A stretch of 5,041 nucleotides of DNA from Spirochaetaceae bacterium (GTDB lineage Bacteria > Spirochaetota > Spirochaetia > SZUA-6 > Fen-1364). The translations under genes and the position numbers were made by a program. This document shows positions 1-5,041 of this stretch, piece after piece; positions within the stretch are counted from its first letter, which is position 1, and every line of letters begins with the position of its first letter. Below the pieces are notes generated by a model. It saw only the letters and a list, made by a program, of their open reading frames with translations, had not been told where the DNA came from and ran no database searches. Location of the stretch: positions 228 through 5,268 of the forward strand of contig PMDT01000287.1 of NCBI GenBank assembly GCA_003154555.1, given 5' to 3'.

Positions 1-378
1 TACTATTTCCGGGAGAACTTCTTCTGCGATTCAGGGATGATCGCCGCGCTCGTGGTCCTCGAGGTTCTTGCTCGGTCAGGCCTCCCCCTTTCGCGCCTCA
101 TGGCAGGAATCGACAGGTACTATTTCTCGGGGGAAATGAATTTCACCGTTCCCAACGGCGCACAGATCGTGGAAAAGGTTCGGCAGGACTATGCGGAGGG
201 GGCGCTCACCAGTCTGGACGGAATCCGGATCGACTATCCGACCTGGTGGTTCAACCTGCGGATCTCAAACACGGAGCCCCTCCTCCGCCTGGTCCTGGAG
301 GCCACAACGGAAGAGGAGCTCACGCGGCGGAAAGACGAGCTGGTCAGCAAGATCCAGCTCTCCGCCGCAGAGGTCTAG
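1..378 (+). CDS. manB: Phosphomannomutase/phosphoglucomutase, C-terminal part (5' truncated by window)
   Basis: This cytoplasmic enzyme of the alpha-D-phosphohexomutase superfamily interconverts hexose 6-phosphate and 1-phosphate (mannose and/or glucose), supplying sugar nucleotides for glycans. The reading frame is open from base 1, so the N-terminal domains with the catalytic phosphoserine and metal loop lie outside the window; 125 residues are visible. They begin with YYFRENFFCDSGMI, matching the family's domain-3 segment (HYFRD..YCDSGMI in E. coli CpsG/ManB). A SGEMN segment follows, then domain 4 with DGIRIDYPTWWFNLR. The phosphate-binding loop RISNTEPLLR is at bases 259-288. The family consensus is RxSNTEP, so the active-site residues are intact. 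The stop TAG (376-378) overlaps the stop of the opposing lipoprotein gene. The family call is firm; substrate preference (mannose versus glucose) cannot be read from this part, so the symbol is family-level. Confidence 0.93.
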   Translation, partial: YYFRENFFCDSGMIAALVVLEVLARSGLPLSRLMAGIDRYYFSGEMNFTVPNGAQIVEKVRQDYAEGALTSLDGIRIDYPTWWFNLRISNTEPLLRLVLEATTEEELTRRKDELVSKIQLSAAEV

Positions 379-2213
379 TTCGGCGGGATCACGAGCTGCC
401 AGCCCGGGAAGATCAGGTCAGGGTTCTGGATCAGCTTGCGGTTCCGCCTCCAGATCGTGGGCCACTTGTAGGGATCACCGTAGATTTCGGCGTACTCTGC
501 AATCCTCCAGAGGCAGTCGCGGCGGTCCGGGATCAGGCGCACGGCGTAGACGCCTTTCACGGCGTATGACTTGTAGATCTCGATGTAGCGCAAGGACTCG
601 TTGAAGTAATCCTGGGCTTTGCCGTAGTTCCCCGCGGCCTTCTCCTGGAGGCCCTGGCCCCACAGGTCACGCGCCTGCTGCAGAAGGTTGGGCGATGATT
701 CGTCAGCCATGACCGCCGTGCTCTGATCAGCGGGAATCAGCATCGACTGCGGTGAGTTCTTCTGCTGCTCTTCCATCATCTGGTCGATTTCCTTGAGGAA
801 ATCCTCATCCTTCCAGTTCTGCGGCTTGATGACGGTTCCGTCCTCCGTCACCACGGTGAGGGTCGAAGCATCCTGGAGCGCCTTCATTACCTGGATCTGC
901 AAGGCTTCCGCCTTCTGCTTCTCCGCGGCCTGCGTGGTGTCCCGCGCATCCGTTGCGATACGGATTGTGTCGCGCGCGGCTTCCCGGGCCGCTCCAAAGT
1001 TCTCCTCCGCGTCGTCCAGCTTGTAGCCTTGGAATGCGTTGACGCCATTCACGTACAGCGTGGTGACCTTGTCCTTCTGCCCGGGCGCATATGTATACAG
1101 ATCCGAGTCCTCTATCTGCTTCATGAGCTGCTCGGTATCGCTTTTCAGCGTGCGCACACCTGCCAGCCTGCCTTCCAGCGTATTGGCGAGGTCCGTCATT
1201 TCCTTGAGCGCCTGGTAGCCGCGGGCGCGGGCATCCGCGTACTTGTTGTCCGCAAAAAGCGCCGTGGCCTCGTCGATGCCGGCCGTCGACTTCTGGTAGT
1301 CTTCCGGAAGGAACTTGTCCGCCTCAAGCGTAAGGAGGCGCTGCTTCACCGCGTCCATGGCGGCAGCCATGTCCTGGGCGGCGCGCTGGACGGAGTTCGT
1401 GAACGCAAGGTCGGCTTTTTCCCTGGCAGTATCCAGGCGCTGGCGCGCGGTGGCCGGATCCGAGATGCGCAGGCTGATGCCTTCATCCAGGGCGCTGCGC
1501 GCCGCATCGTAGTTGTCGGGATCGAAAAAGTCCGCATCCACTTCCTTTGCGCGCGCCAGGGCGTTGCGGGCGTCCGCGACCTCCACATCGGTGACAGGCT
1601 CCCCGTTGGGATTTGTAACGGTCCCGGCGCCGGCGATCGTGTAGGCCGCGCTTGTTATTTCAGAGCTTTCCCATGACTGCTTCACGCCAACGGCCTTGAT
1701 CATTTGCGTGGTGGAGACGGAAATCGGCCCGGCGTAGAGTGTGCCATTCGCGGTCGTGGGATCGCTGCCATCAGTCGTGAAGTAGATCTGCGCGCCCGCC
1801 GTCGCGGAGCTGAGCGCGACCGAGGTGGCGGTATCGAAGCTTCCGGCAGCAGGATCGAACTGTATGTCGGCGACTTTTCCAGTGATGGTGAATGTCGCGC
1901 TCACGACCGGAGAGTCATTCCAGCCCGTCTTTGTAGCGATTGCGCGGATCGTCGTGGTGGCCGGCACCGCGATTGCCCCGGAATATGCCATGCCGGTCGT
2001 GGCGGTGGGCGCGGTGCCGTCCGTGGTGTAGCGGATGCTCGCGCCGTCCGTGGAGGTGGCGAGTGTCACCGATTGGCTCGACGCGAACGTCCCTTCCGCC
2101 GGTGTGAACGCAGGCGCCGCGACTGTGTCGAGCGGCTTTTTCGGCGTCGAAGGACAGTTCATGAGGATAATCGAGAGACCAACAATCGCCGCACAACGTA
2201 TCAATCGGGCCAT
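375..2213 (-). CDS. LysM-domain lipoprotein with chitobiase-type beta repeats and helical repeats
   Basis: A 612-residue envelope protein, probably lipid-anchored and peptidoglycan-binding. Residues 1-19 are a signal peptide (basic start MARLIR, hydrophobic core) ending in ILMN-C20; Asn at -1 fits relaxed spirochaetal lipoboxes. Residues 36-110 and 119-193 are two copies of a chitobiase/beta-hexosaminidase C-terminal-like domain (FTPAEGTF...YTTDGTAP and FDPAAGSF...FTTDGSDP). Residues 213-428 hold three helical repeats, followed by a charged helical stretch and a TPR-like AAGNYGKAQDYFNESL segment. Residues 555-612 form a LysM domain (LWRIAE...YKWPTIWRRN...NPDLIFPGWQLVIP). No catalytic domain is seen. 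The start was chosen because ATG at 2213 has an AGGGAGG site 5 nt upstream and directly begins the signal peptide. In-frame ATGs at 2228, 2234 and 2339 would add residues before it; 2234 also has a GGGGAGG upstream and is the main alternative. It is transcribed divergently from the NTF2/FecR pair. Exact role unknown. Confidence 0.9.
   Translation of the reverse strand: MARLIRCAAIVGLSIILMNCPSTPKKPLDTVAAPAFTPAEGTFASSQSVTLATSTDGASIRYTTDGTAPTATTGMAYSGAIAVPATTTIRAIATKTGWNDSPVVSATFTITGKVADIQFDPAAGSFDTATSVALSSATAGAQIYFTTDGSDPTTANGTLYAGPISVSTTQMIKAVGVKQSWESSEITSAAYTIAGAGTVTNPNGEPVTDVEVADARNALARAKEVDADFFDPDNYDAARSALDEGISLRISDPATARQRLDTAREKADLAFTNSVQRAAQDMAAAMDAVKQRLLTLEADKFLPEDYQKSTAGIDEATALFADNKYADARARGYQALKEMTDLANTLEGRLAGVRTLKSDTEQLMKQIEDSDLYTYAPGQKDKVTTLYVNGVNAFQGYKLDDAEENFGAAREAARDTIRIATDARDTTQAAEKQKAEALQIQVMKALQDASTLTVVTEDGTVIKPQNWKDEDFLKEIDQMMEEQQKNSPQSMLIPADQSTAVMADESSPNLLQQARDLWGQGLQEKAAGNYGKAQDYFNESLRYIEIYKSYAVKGVYAVRLIPDRRDCLWRIAEYAEIYGDPYKWPTIWRRNRKLIQNPDLIFPGWQLVIPPN
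930..1577 (-). repeat. Three tandem helical repeats of about 72 residues (coding)
   Basis: Encodes about residues 213-428 of the LysM lipoprotein. Each unit has a helix, then an aromatic-x-Pro turn, then two helices. The turns are FDPDNY at residue 230, FLPEDY at 301 and YAPGQK at 375, spaced 71 and 74 residues apart. After each turn comes a segment like A-x-x-x-L/I-D-E-A/G and then an A-R-x-x-x-x-A-x-x-x-A helix (ARQRLDTAREKADLA; ARARGYQALKEMTDLA; AEENFGAAREAARDTI). The arrangement is TPR-like. Unit borders are approximate. Confidence 0.7.
1635..1859 (-). repeat. Chitobiase C-terminal-like beta repeat, copy 2 (coding)
   Basis: Encodes residues 119-193 of the LysM lipoprotein. It repeats the first copy: FDPAAGSF, SVAL, IYFTTDG, YAGPISV, MIKAVGVKQSWESSEITSAA. 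Copy 1 and copy 2 share the YTTDG/FTTDG core, the Y-x-G strand and the K-x-x-W-x-S end, so they are an internal duplication that has diverged. Confidence 0.85.
1884..2108 (-). repeat. Chitobiase C-terminal-like beta repeat, copy 1 (coding)
   Basis: Encodes residues 36-110 of the LysM lipoprotein. The hallmarks are F-T-P-A-x-G-T-F, then SVTL, IRYTTDG, Y-S-G-A-I, and IRAIATKTGWNDSPVVSATFTI. This is the pattern of CHB_HEX_C/Fn3-associated domains, which are usually accessory beta-sandwich modules on secreted bacterial proteins. It aligns without large gaps to the next copy, 83 residues later. Confidence 0.85.
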
Positions 2214-2218
2214 GGCAG

Positions 2219-2225
2219 CCTCCCT
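2219..2225 (-). promoter_or_regulatory. Ribosome binding site of the LysM lipoprotein gene
   Basis: The minus strand reads AGGGAGG, 5 nt before the ATG at 2213. This strong Shine-Dalgarno sequence decides the chosen start over the upstream in-frame ATGs. A second purine-rich stretch, GGGGAGG, lies near 2240-2246 and could serve the ATG at 2234. Confidence 0.7.
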
Positions 2226-2274
2226 CATGGACATTCTTCCTCCCCGTCGGGAGAGGTGCGCAACGGACGGATAA

Positions 2275-2303
2275 AGCTTAACAGCAGGAATATGGGTTGT
2301 CAA
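2275..2303 (-). promoter_or_regulatory. Putative sigma-70-type promoter for the LysM lipoprotein gene
   Basis: On the minus strand a perfect -35 hexamer TTGACA (2303-2298) is followed after 17 nt by TAAGCT (2280-2275), a weak -10 that keeps the first T, the A and the last T of TATAAT. Transcription would begin near 2268 and give a leader of roughly 55 nt. The -35 box overlaps that of the opposite promoter almost completely. Confidence 0.5.
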
Positions 2304-2325
2304 CTCAAAGTCGAATTGGTAAAAT
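2297..2325 (+). promoter_or_regulatory. Putative sigma-70-type promoter for the NTF2-like/FecR operon
   Basis: TTGTCA (2297-2302) is separated by exactly 17 nt from TAAAAT (2320-2325). Each hexamer differs from consensus at one position, and the spacing is optimal. Transcription would start near 2332, leaving a leader of about 28 nt that contains the AGGAGG ribosome binding site. Confidence 0.65.
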
Positions 2326-2347
2326 GAATTACGTCGCACTTCGAATG

Positions 2348-2353
2348 AGGAGG
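2348..2353 (+). promoter_or_regulatory. Ribosome binding site of the NTF2-like protein gene
   Basis: Consensus AGGAGG lies 6 nt before the ATG at 2360. It fixes the start there rather than at the in-frame ATGs at 2297, 2324 or 2345, which lie within or just downstream of the predicted promoter and would place extra residues before a clean signal peptide. Confidence 0.85.
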
Positions 2354-2359
2354 CTGCGC

Positions 2360-3517
2360 ATGAGGAAAAAACTCTTTCTCTCCGTGCTGATCCTGCTTGC
2401 TGCGTCGGGTCTGGTGTGGGGGCAATTCTGGAAGACCTATACCGACGCGCAACGCAAGACGGTCGGCGAGGCGTACTGGCTCGCCGGGAAGCAGTACCAG
2501 GCGGTCGGTGAGAAGGACAAGGGCGCCGACTACATGACGGTCAGCCGGCTCATCTATCCGCAGCTCGATCCCGCGTCCATCAAGGACACCGCGCTGCCGT
2601 CCGCCGCCGAGCTGCTCGCGCAGGGGCGTGCGACGACTATCGGGTCGGGCGTGGCGGGGGTGCCGACGGCGGCAATCAACTCCTTCTTCCTGCGTTTCGT
2701 CGGCAGCCTCGTGAACGAGGATGCGGCGGGAGTCGTGGGCTTCCTGGACGGCTCGGTGTATTTCACGAAGCTTGGCGGCGACGTGACGCGCGCCGATGCG
2801 CTTCCGGCGCTGAATGATTTCTTCGCGGCAGCTCCCCTGAAAGGCATGGCACCGGCCGCCGTTTATGACCTGGACAGCATTGTCGTCACCGCTGCCCCGC
2901 AGGTGGAACAGGCAGCCTGGGGCGACACCTTCATCCTCGCGGTGAATGCAAAGTCCGACTTCTCGTCGTCTCTCGGGGTCTGGGAGCAGAAACAGAAATT
3001 CTTCATCCATCGCGTGTCCGGAGGCTGGTCCATCTTCGCAATCGGGCAGACGCCTCCTCCGCTCTCCTGGGAGCCGCAAAGGGCAATGACAGTCGCAGCG
3101 GTTCCCGCCACCATGCTGTCGCAGTCGGACGCGAGCAAGCAGGTCATTGATGCGTACACCGCCTTCATGTCCGACATCCTGAAAAAGGATAGCGACGGCG
3201 CGCTGGGATTCACGAGCCCGAGCGTCCGCTTCCTGCGGCTGCGCCAGACAGTGACCCAGGACGAGCTGAAGACGACGCTCCGGGGCTACTTCGACAATCC
3301 CGATTTCGGATCTCCGGCGCTCGCCGACGTGGTGGATCTGGACAGTGCTTTCGTCCAACCCGCGGCAAGTCCGGTGGACGGGGTCACCGGGACGGTCTAT
3401 GTGCTGAATATCCGGGCAAAAGTGGATCTCGCCGCCGGCATTCCCTTCTGGTCGATGTACCAGAAATACTACTTCGTGCAGGAAGGATCCGCGTGGCTGA
3501 TCTTCGCGCTGCTCTGA
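2360..3517 (+). CDS. Exported protein with two tandem NTF2-like domains, function unknown
   Basis: A 385-residue protein predicted to be exported. Residues 1-21 are a Sec signal peptide (MRKK, hydrophobic core, cleavage likely after LVWG, before QFW). Residues 22-105 are mostly helical with an Ala/Gly-rich linker; the segment GEAYWLAGKQYQAVGEKDKGADY looks like one TPR-like hairpin. Residues 106-229 and 262-385 are two copies of an alpha+beta domain. Each has helices, a (V/A)xDLDS strand (residues 168-173 and 324-329), then a long strand pair and a final strand WSIFAI or WLIFAL. The layout resembles NTF2/SnoaL-like folds, which bind ligands or mediate assembly; the fold is inferred from pattern, not a recognised family. 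The mature protein has no cysteine. It is the first gene of a two-gene operon and overlaps the FecR gene by 25 bp. The start is set by AGGAGG and the signal peptide. No enzymatic role can be assigned. Confidence 0.88.
   Translation: MRKKLFLSVLILLAASGLVWGQFWKTYTDAQRKTVGEAYWLAGKQYQAVGEKDKGADYMTVSRLIYPQLDPASIKDTALPSAAELLAQGRATTIGSGVAGVPTAAINSFFLRFVGSLVNEDAAGVVGFLDGSVYFTKLGGDVTRADALPALNDFFAAAPLKGMAPAAVYDLDSIVVTAAPQVEQAAWGDTFILAVNAKSDFSSSLGVWEQKQKFFIHRVSGGWSIFAIGQTPPPLSWEPQRAMTVAAVPATMLSQSDASKQVIDAYTAFMSDILKKDSDGALGFTSPSVRFLRLRQTVTQDELKTTLRGYFDNPDFGSPALADVVDLDSAFVQPAASPVDGVTGTVYVLNIRAKVDLAAGIPFWSMYQKYYFVQEGSAWLIFALL
2675..3043 (+). repeat. NTF2-like domain, copy 1 (coding)
   Basis: Encodes residues 106-228. 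Landmarks are INSFFLRFVGSLVNEDAAG, AVYDLDSIVVTAAPQ, FILAVNAKSDFSSSLGVWEQKQKFF and GGWSIFAI. Each has a counterpart in the second copy in the same order and at similar spacing. Confidence 0.72.
3143..3514 (+). repeat. NTF2-like domain, copy 2 (coding)
   Basis: Encodes residues 262-385, to the C-terminus. Matching landmarks are VIDAYTAFMSDILKKDSDG, DVVDLDSAFVQPAAS, YVLNIRAKVDLAAGIPFW, then QKYYFV and SAWLIFAL. A Pro-rich linker of about 33 residues (including TPPPLSWEP) separates it from the first copy. The 3' end of this repeat contains the ribosome binding site and start codon of the FecR gene. Confidence 0.72.
3480..3486 (+). promoter_or_regulatory. Ribosome binding site of the FecR gene, inside the upstream gene
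   Basis: AGGAAGG lies 6 nt before the GTG at 3493, within the last codons of the NTF2-like gene. It supports the GTG start and suggests translational coupling between the two genes. Confidence 0.75.
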
Positions 3518-4581
3518 GCAGCCGAAGCGCGGCAGGCGTGCTGCTCGCCGCGCTTTCCCTTCTCCTCCTGTCGGCGCGGGCATATTCCGACGACAGGATG
3601 GGGAGCGTCACCTATCTTGAGGGAGACGTCTCGATCGTGCGCGACGGCGGCGACCTCTCCGGCGTTTCCATCGGCTCGGACGTGCAGAACTTCGACCTGG
3701 TGAAAACAGGCCCCGACGGCCTGGCCGAGTTCTCCCTCGACGCCCCCTCCGTCCCGCGCATGACGGTCAAGCTGCGCGGCAATACGCAGTTCTCACTCGA
3801 AACCTCCACGCTGCAGCGAAAGCAGCAGACGACCATCGGCATCATCGGCGGACAGATTGCGCTGAAAGTGGCGAAGCTCACGGGGGACCAGGCCGTCAGC
3901 GTCAAGAGCGACTCGGCGGTGATGGGCGTGCGGGGCACCGACTTCACGGTCACCGCCCCTGAAACGGGCGATATCCTCGTCACGTGCGATGAAGGAGACG
4001 TCCTCTGCACGGACGACCAGGGCAGGGAACTTCATGCCCAGCCGGGGACCGTCGTGGAGAAGCAGCCCCTCGTGCTCTTCCGGGCAACGGCGGTCGCGGC
4101 AGGCGACCTGGATCGATACCGCGGAACATGGGCGGACCAGCGAGCACAATTCCTGCAGCAGAATGCGTTCCGCTTGATCCAGGCCAACGCACGCCTCTAC
4201 CGCCAGCTCGTCCGCGACCTCAATGCAGCGAATGCCCAGCTCCTGCGCAGCCAGTCCATCCTCAGCAAGTGGGCGGACGAGGACAGGCGTGGCCGGGTCG
4301 GCACGCGCGCGGAAGTCTTTCGCGAGCGACTGGCAATCGGCGGGCAGCTCGCACGGCTGCGCCAGATACAATTCCGTCTTGAGCGCGTCAGCTTCCGGCT
4401 GCTGCGCCTCCAGGCGCTCCACGACGCGGGCACGGGCGTCGGCACGATAGATCCCGGCCTCACCACGGCGCAATTCTTCACCCAGGTGCAGAACGAGCGT
4501 CGGGACGTCGCGCAGAAGCTCGCCCTCACCCGCTATGTCGCCAAGCAGTATGCGAAGAGGAACGGCGGCGCCTTGCCCTGA
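3493..4581 (+). CDS. Exported FecR-domain protein with helical C-terminal extension
   Basis: A 362-residue protein beginning with GTG. Residues 1-30 are a signal peptide (Arg-containing start, core AGVLLAALSLLLL, cleavage likely after SARA). Residues 36 to about 190 form a FecR domain: GSVTYLEGDVSIVRDG, a repeated beta pattern, TTIGIIGGQIALKV and the hallmark GVRGTDFTV (residues 145-153). Classical FecR is a membrane-anchored anti-sigma regulator, but here there is no internal membrane segment and no sigma-factor gene alongside, so a structural or ligand-binding role is more likely. Residues 205-360 are predicted long amphipathic helices rich in Arg, Gln, Leu and Ala, perhaps a coiled coil. 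Two cysteines, C165 and C172, are the only ones present. GTG 3493 was chosen for its AGGAAGG site and the intact signal peptide; the next ATG (residue 36) would lose it. It is co-transcribed with the upstream gene, with a 25-bp overlap, and ends at a terminator. Confidence 0.88.
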   Translation: MADLRAALSSRSAAGVLLAALSLLLLSARAYSDDRMGSVTYLEGDVSIVRDGGDLSGVSIGSDVQNFDLVKTGPDGLAEFSLDAPSVPRMTVKLRGNTQFSLETSTLQRKQQTTIGIIGGQIALKVAKLTGDQAVSVKSDSAVMGVRGTDFTVTAPETGDILVTCDEGDVLCTDDQGRELHAQPGTVVEKQPLVLFRATAVAAGDLDRYRGTWADQRAQFLQQNAFRLIQANARLYRQLVRDLNAANAQLLRSQSILSKWADEDRRGRVGTRAEVFRERLAIGGQLARLRQIQFRLERVSFRLLRLQALHDAGTGVGTIDPGLTTAQFFTQVQNERRDVAQKLALTRYVAKQYAKRNGGALP

Positions 4582-4600
4582 GCAAGACAGGGAAGTGCCG

Positions 4601-4629
4601 AAAAAAAGCCGCTCTGAGAGCGGCTTTTT
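4601..4629. terminator. Bidirectional intrinsic terminator
   Basis: Seven A residues (4601-4607), then the perfect inverted repeat GCCGCTC-TGA-GAGCGGC (4608-4624), then five T residues (4625-4629). The stem is extended by A-T pairs. With a T-run on each strand, it can end both the FecR operon on the plus strand and the ABC ATPase gene on the minus strand. It lies in the 64-bp gap between the two convergent genes, which holds nothing else. Confidence 0.92.
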
Positions 4630-4645
4630 GTTGATCAATGACGTG

Positions 4646-5041
4646 CTAGAAGGTTGCCTTCTCCGTTTCCAGGTCGAAGAAGTGGATCTTGGAGAGATCC
4701 GGCACAAGGTGCGCTGTGTCTCCGATGTGGAACGTGTACTTCGGCGCGACCTTGGCCACAAGCTGGTTGCTCTTCGTGCTCACCCAGAGATGGATTTCCG
4801 ATCCCAGGGGCTCGATGACTTCAACCTTGGACGGAATGGAGTTGGGCTTTGCCCCGGTCTCCGAGTAAATGAGGTCCTCAGGCCGGATCCCGAATATCGC
4901 GTCCTTACCGGCATAGTTGCGGAGGGTTTCCGTCTGCTGGGGCGTAAGCTCCATGCGGAATGTCCCTTCGTCCGCGAACAATTTGCCGCCTTCCATCTTC
5001 AGGCTGACTTTCATGAAGTTCATGGGGGGCGACCCGATGAA
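4646..5041 (-). CDS. ugpC: Sugar ABC transporter ATP-binding protein (UgpC/MsmX/MalK type), C-terminal part
   Basis: Cytoplasmic ATPase subunit of a carbohydrate-import ABC transporter. Only the last 131 residues are in the window; the family is usually about 360 residues, so the Walker and signature motifs lie beyond base 5041. The reading frame is open to the window edge and starts with FIGSPPMNF, the conserved junction between the nucleotide-binding domain and the regulatory domain in MalK/UgpC proteins. The ATG at 5023 is therefore internal, not a start. GIRPEDL (visible residues 51-57) is the other family hallmark, in the TOBE/OB-fold regulatory domain. The tail ends in KIHFFDLETEKATF, like the 'LHLFD..TG' ends of UgpC. 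The substrate cannot be told from this part. Such ATPases often serve several sugar transporters, so ugpC is the conventional family label rather than a substrate claim. Confidence 0.93.
   Translation of the reverse strand, partial: FIGSPPMNFMKVSLKMEGGKLFADEGTFRMELTPQQTETLRNYAGKDAIFGIRPEDLIYSETGAKPNSIPSKVEVIEPLGSEIHLWVSTKSNQLVAKVAPKYTFHIGDTAHLVPDLSKIHFFDLETEKATF

Noticed and set aside
1029..1676. 215-codon plus-strand open frame inside the LysM lipoprotein gene
   Set aside because: It is antisense to the repeat region, with no ribosome binding site or recognisable domain; the minus-strand protein explains the codon pattern.
2240..2253. Small inverted repeat CTCCC-CGTC-GGGAG in the lipoprotein leader that would cover the GGGGAGG site
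   Set aside because: Only a 5-bp stem with a 4-nt loop; too weak to call a regulatory element, although it could disfavour the ATG at 2234.
2214..2339. Longer N-terminus for the LysM lipoprotein from the ATG at 2339
   Set aside because: It would cross the predicted promoter and put 42 residues before the signal peptide; the ATG at 2213 has a better ribosome binding site.
2300..3583. 427-codon open frame on the minus strand opposite the NTF2-like gene
   Set aside because: It is a high-GC shadow: very rich in Arg, His and Gly, no export signal or family motif, and it covers the well-supported plus-strand gene and the divergent promoter.
3493..4581. Classical FecIR iron-signalling system
   Set aside because: No ECF sigma factor, TonB-dependent receptor or FecR membrane segment is present; only the FecR domain itself is supported.
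3793..4761. 322-codon open frame on the minus strand across the FecR gene, terminator and ABC ATPase end
   Set aside because: It runs through a strong terminator and overlaps two genes with clear family motifs; its composition is shadow-like.

Overview
The window is GC-rich, fully bacterial chromosomal sequence, densely packed with five genes on both strands. It most resembles a free-living or gut spirochaete (Spirochaetota). That guess rests on three things: an exported FecR-domain protein with the GVRGTDF motif, a LysM lipoprotein with a relaxed lipobox ending in Asn-Cys, and a UgpC/MsmX-type sugar ABC ATPase. It is inference from protein style, not from a phylogenetic marker.

Layout: (1) 1-378, plus strand, is the C-terminal end of a ManB/CpsG-type phosphomannomutase/phosphoglucomutase. 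(2) 375-2213, minus strand, is a large lipoprotein with two chitobiase-C-terminal-like beta repeats, three alpha-helical repeats of about 72 residues and a C-terminal LysM domain. Its stop codon and that of the phosphomannomutase are the two strands of one CTAG palindrome, so no space separates these convergent genes. (3) 2214-2359 is a 146-bp divergent control region in which the -35 boxes of the two opposing promoters appear to overlap. (4) 2360-3517, plus strand, is an exported protein with two tandem NTF2-like domains. (5) 3493-4581, plus strand, is an exported FecR-domain protein whose GTG start lies inside the preceding gene and has its own ribosome binding site. (6) 4601-4629 is a bidirectional intrinsic terminator. 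(7) 4646-5041, minus strand, is the C-terminal part of a sugar ABC transporter ATPase.

The middle three genes form a probable cell-envelope module: a peptidoglycan-binding lipoprotein transcribed divergently from a two-gene operon for periplasmic or secreted proteins. All three have export signals and none has a recognisable enzyme domain. The shared promoter region suggests coordinated or competing expression. The flanking genes belong to carbohydrate metabolism and uptake and look unrelated to the module. I saw no mobile element, CRISPR array, tRNA or rRNA.
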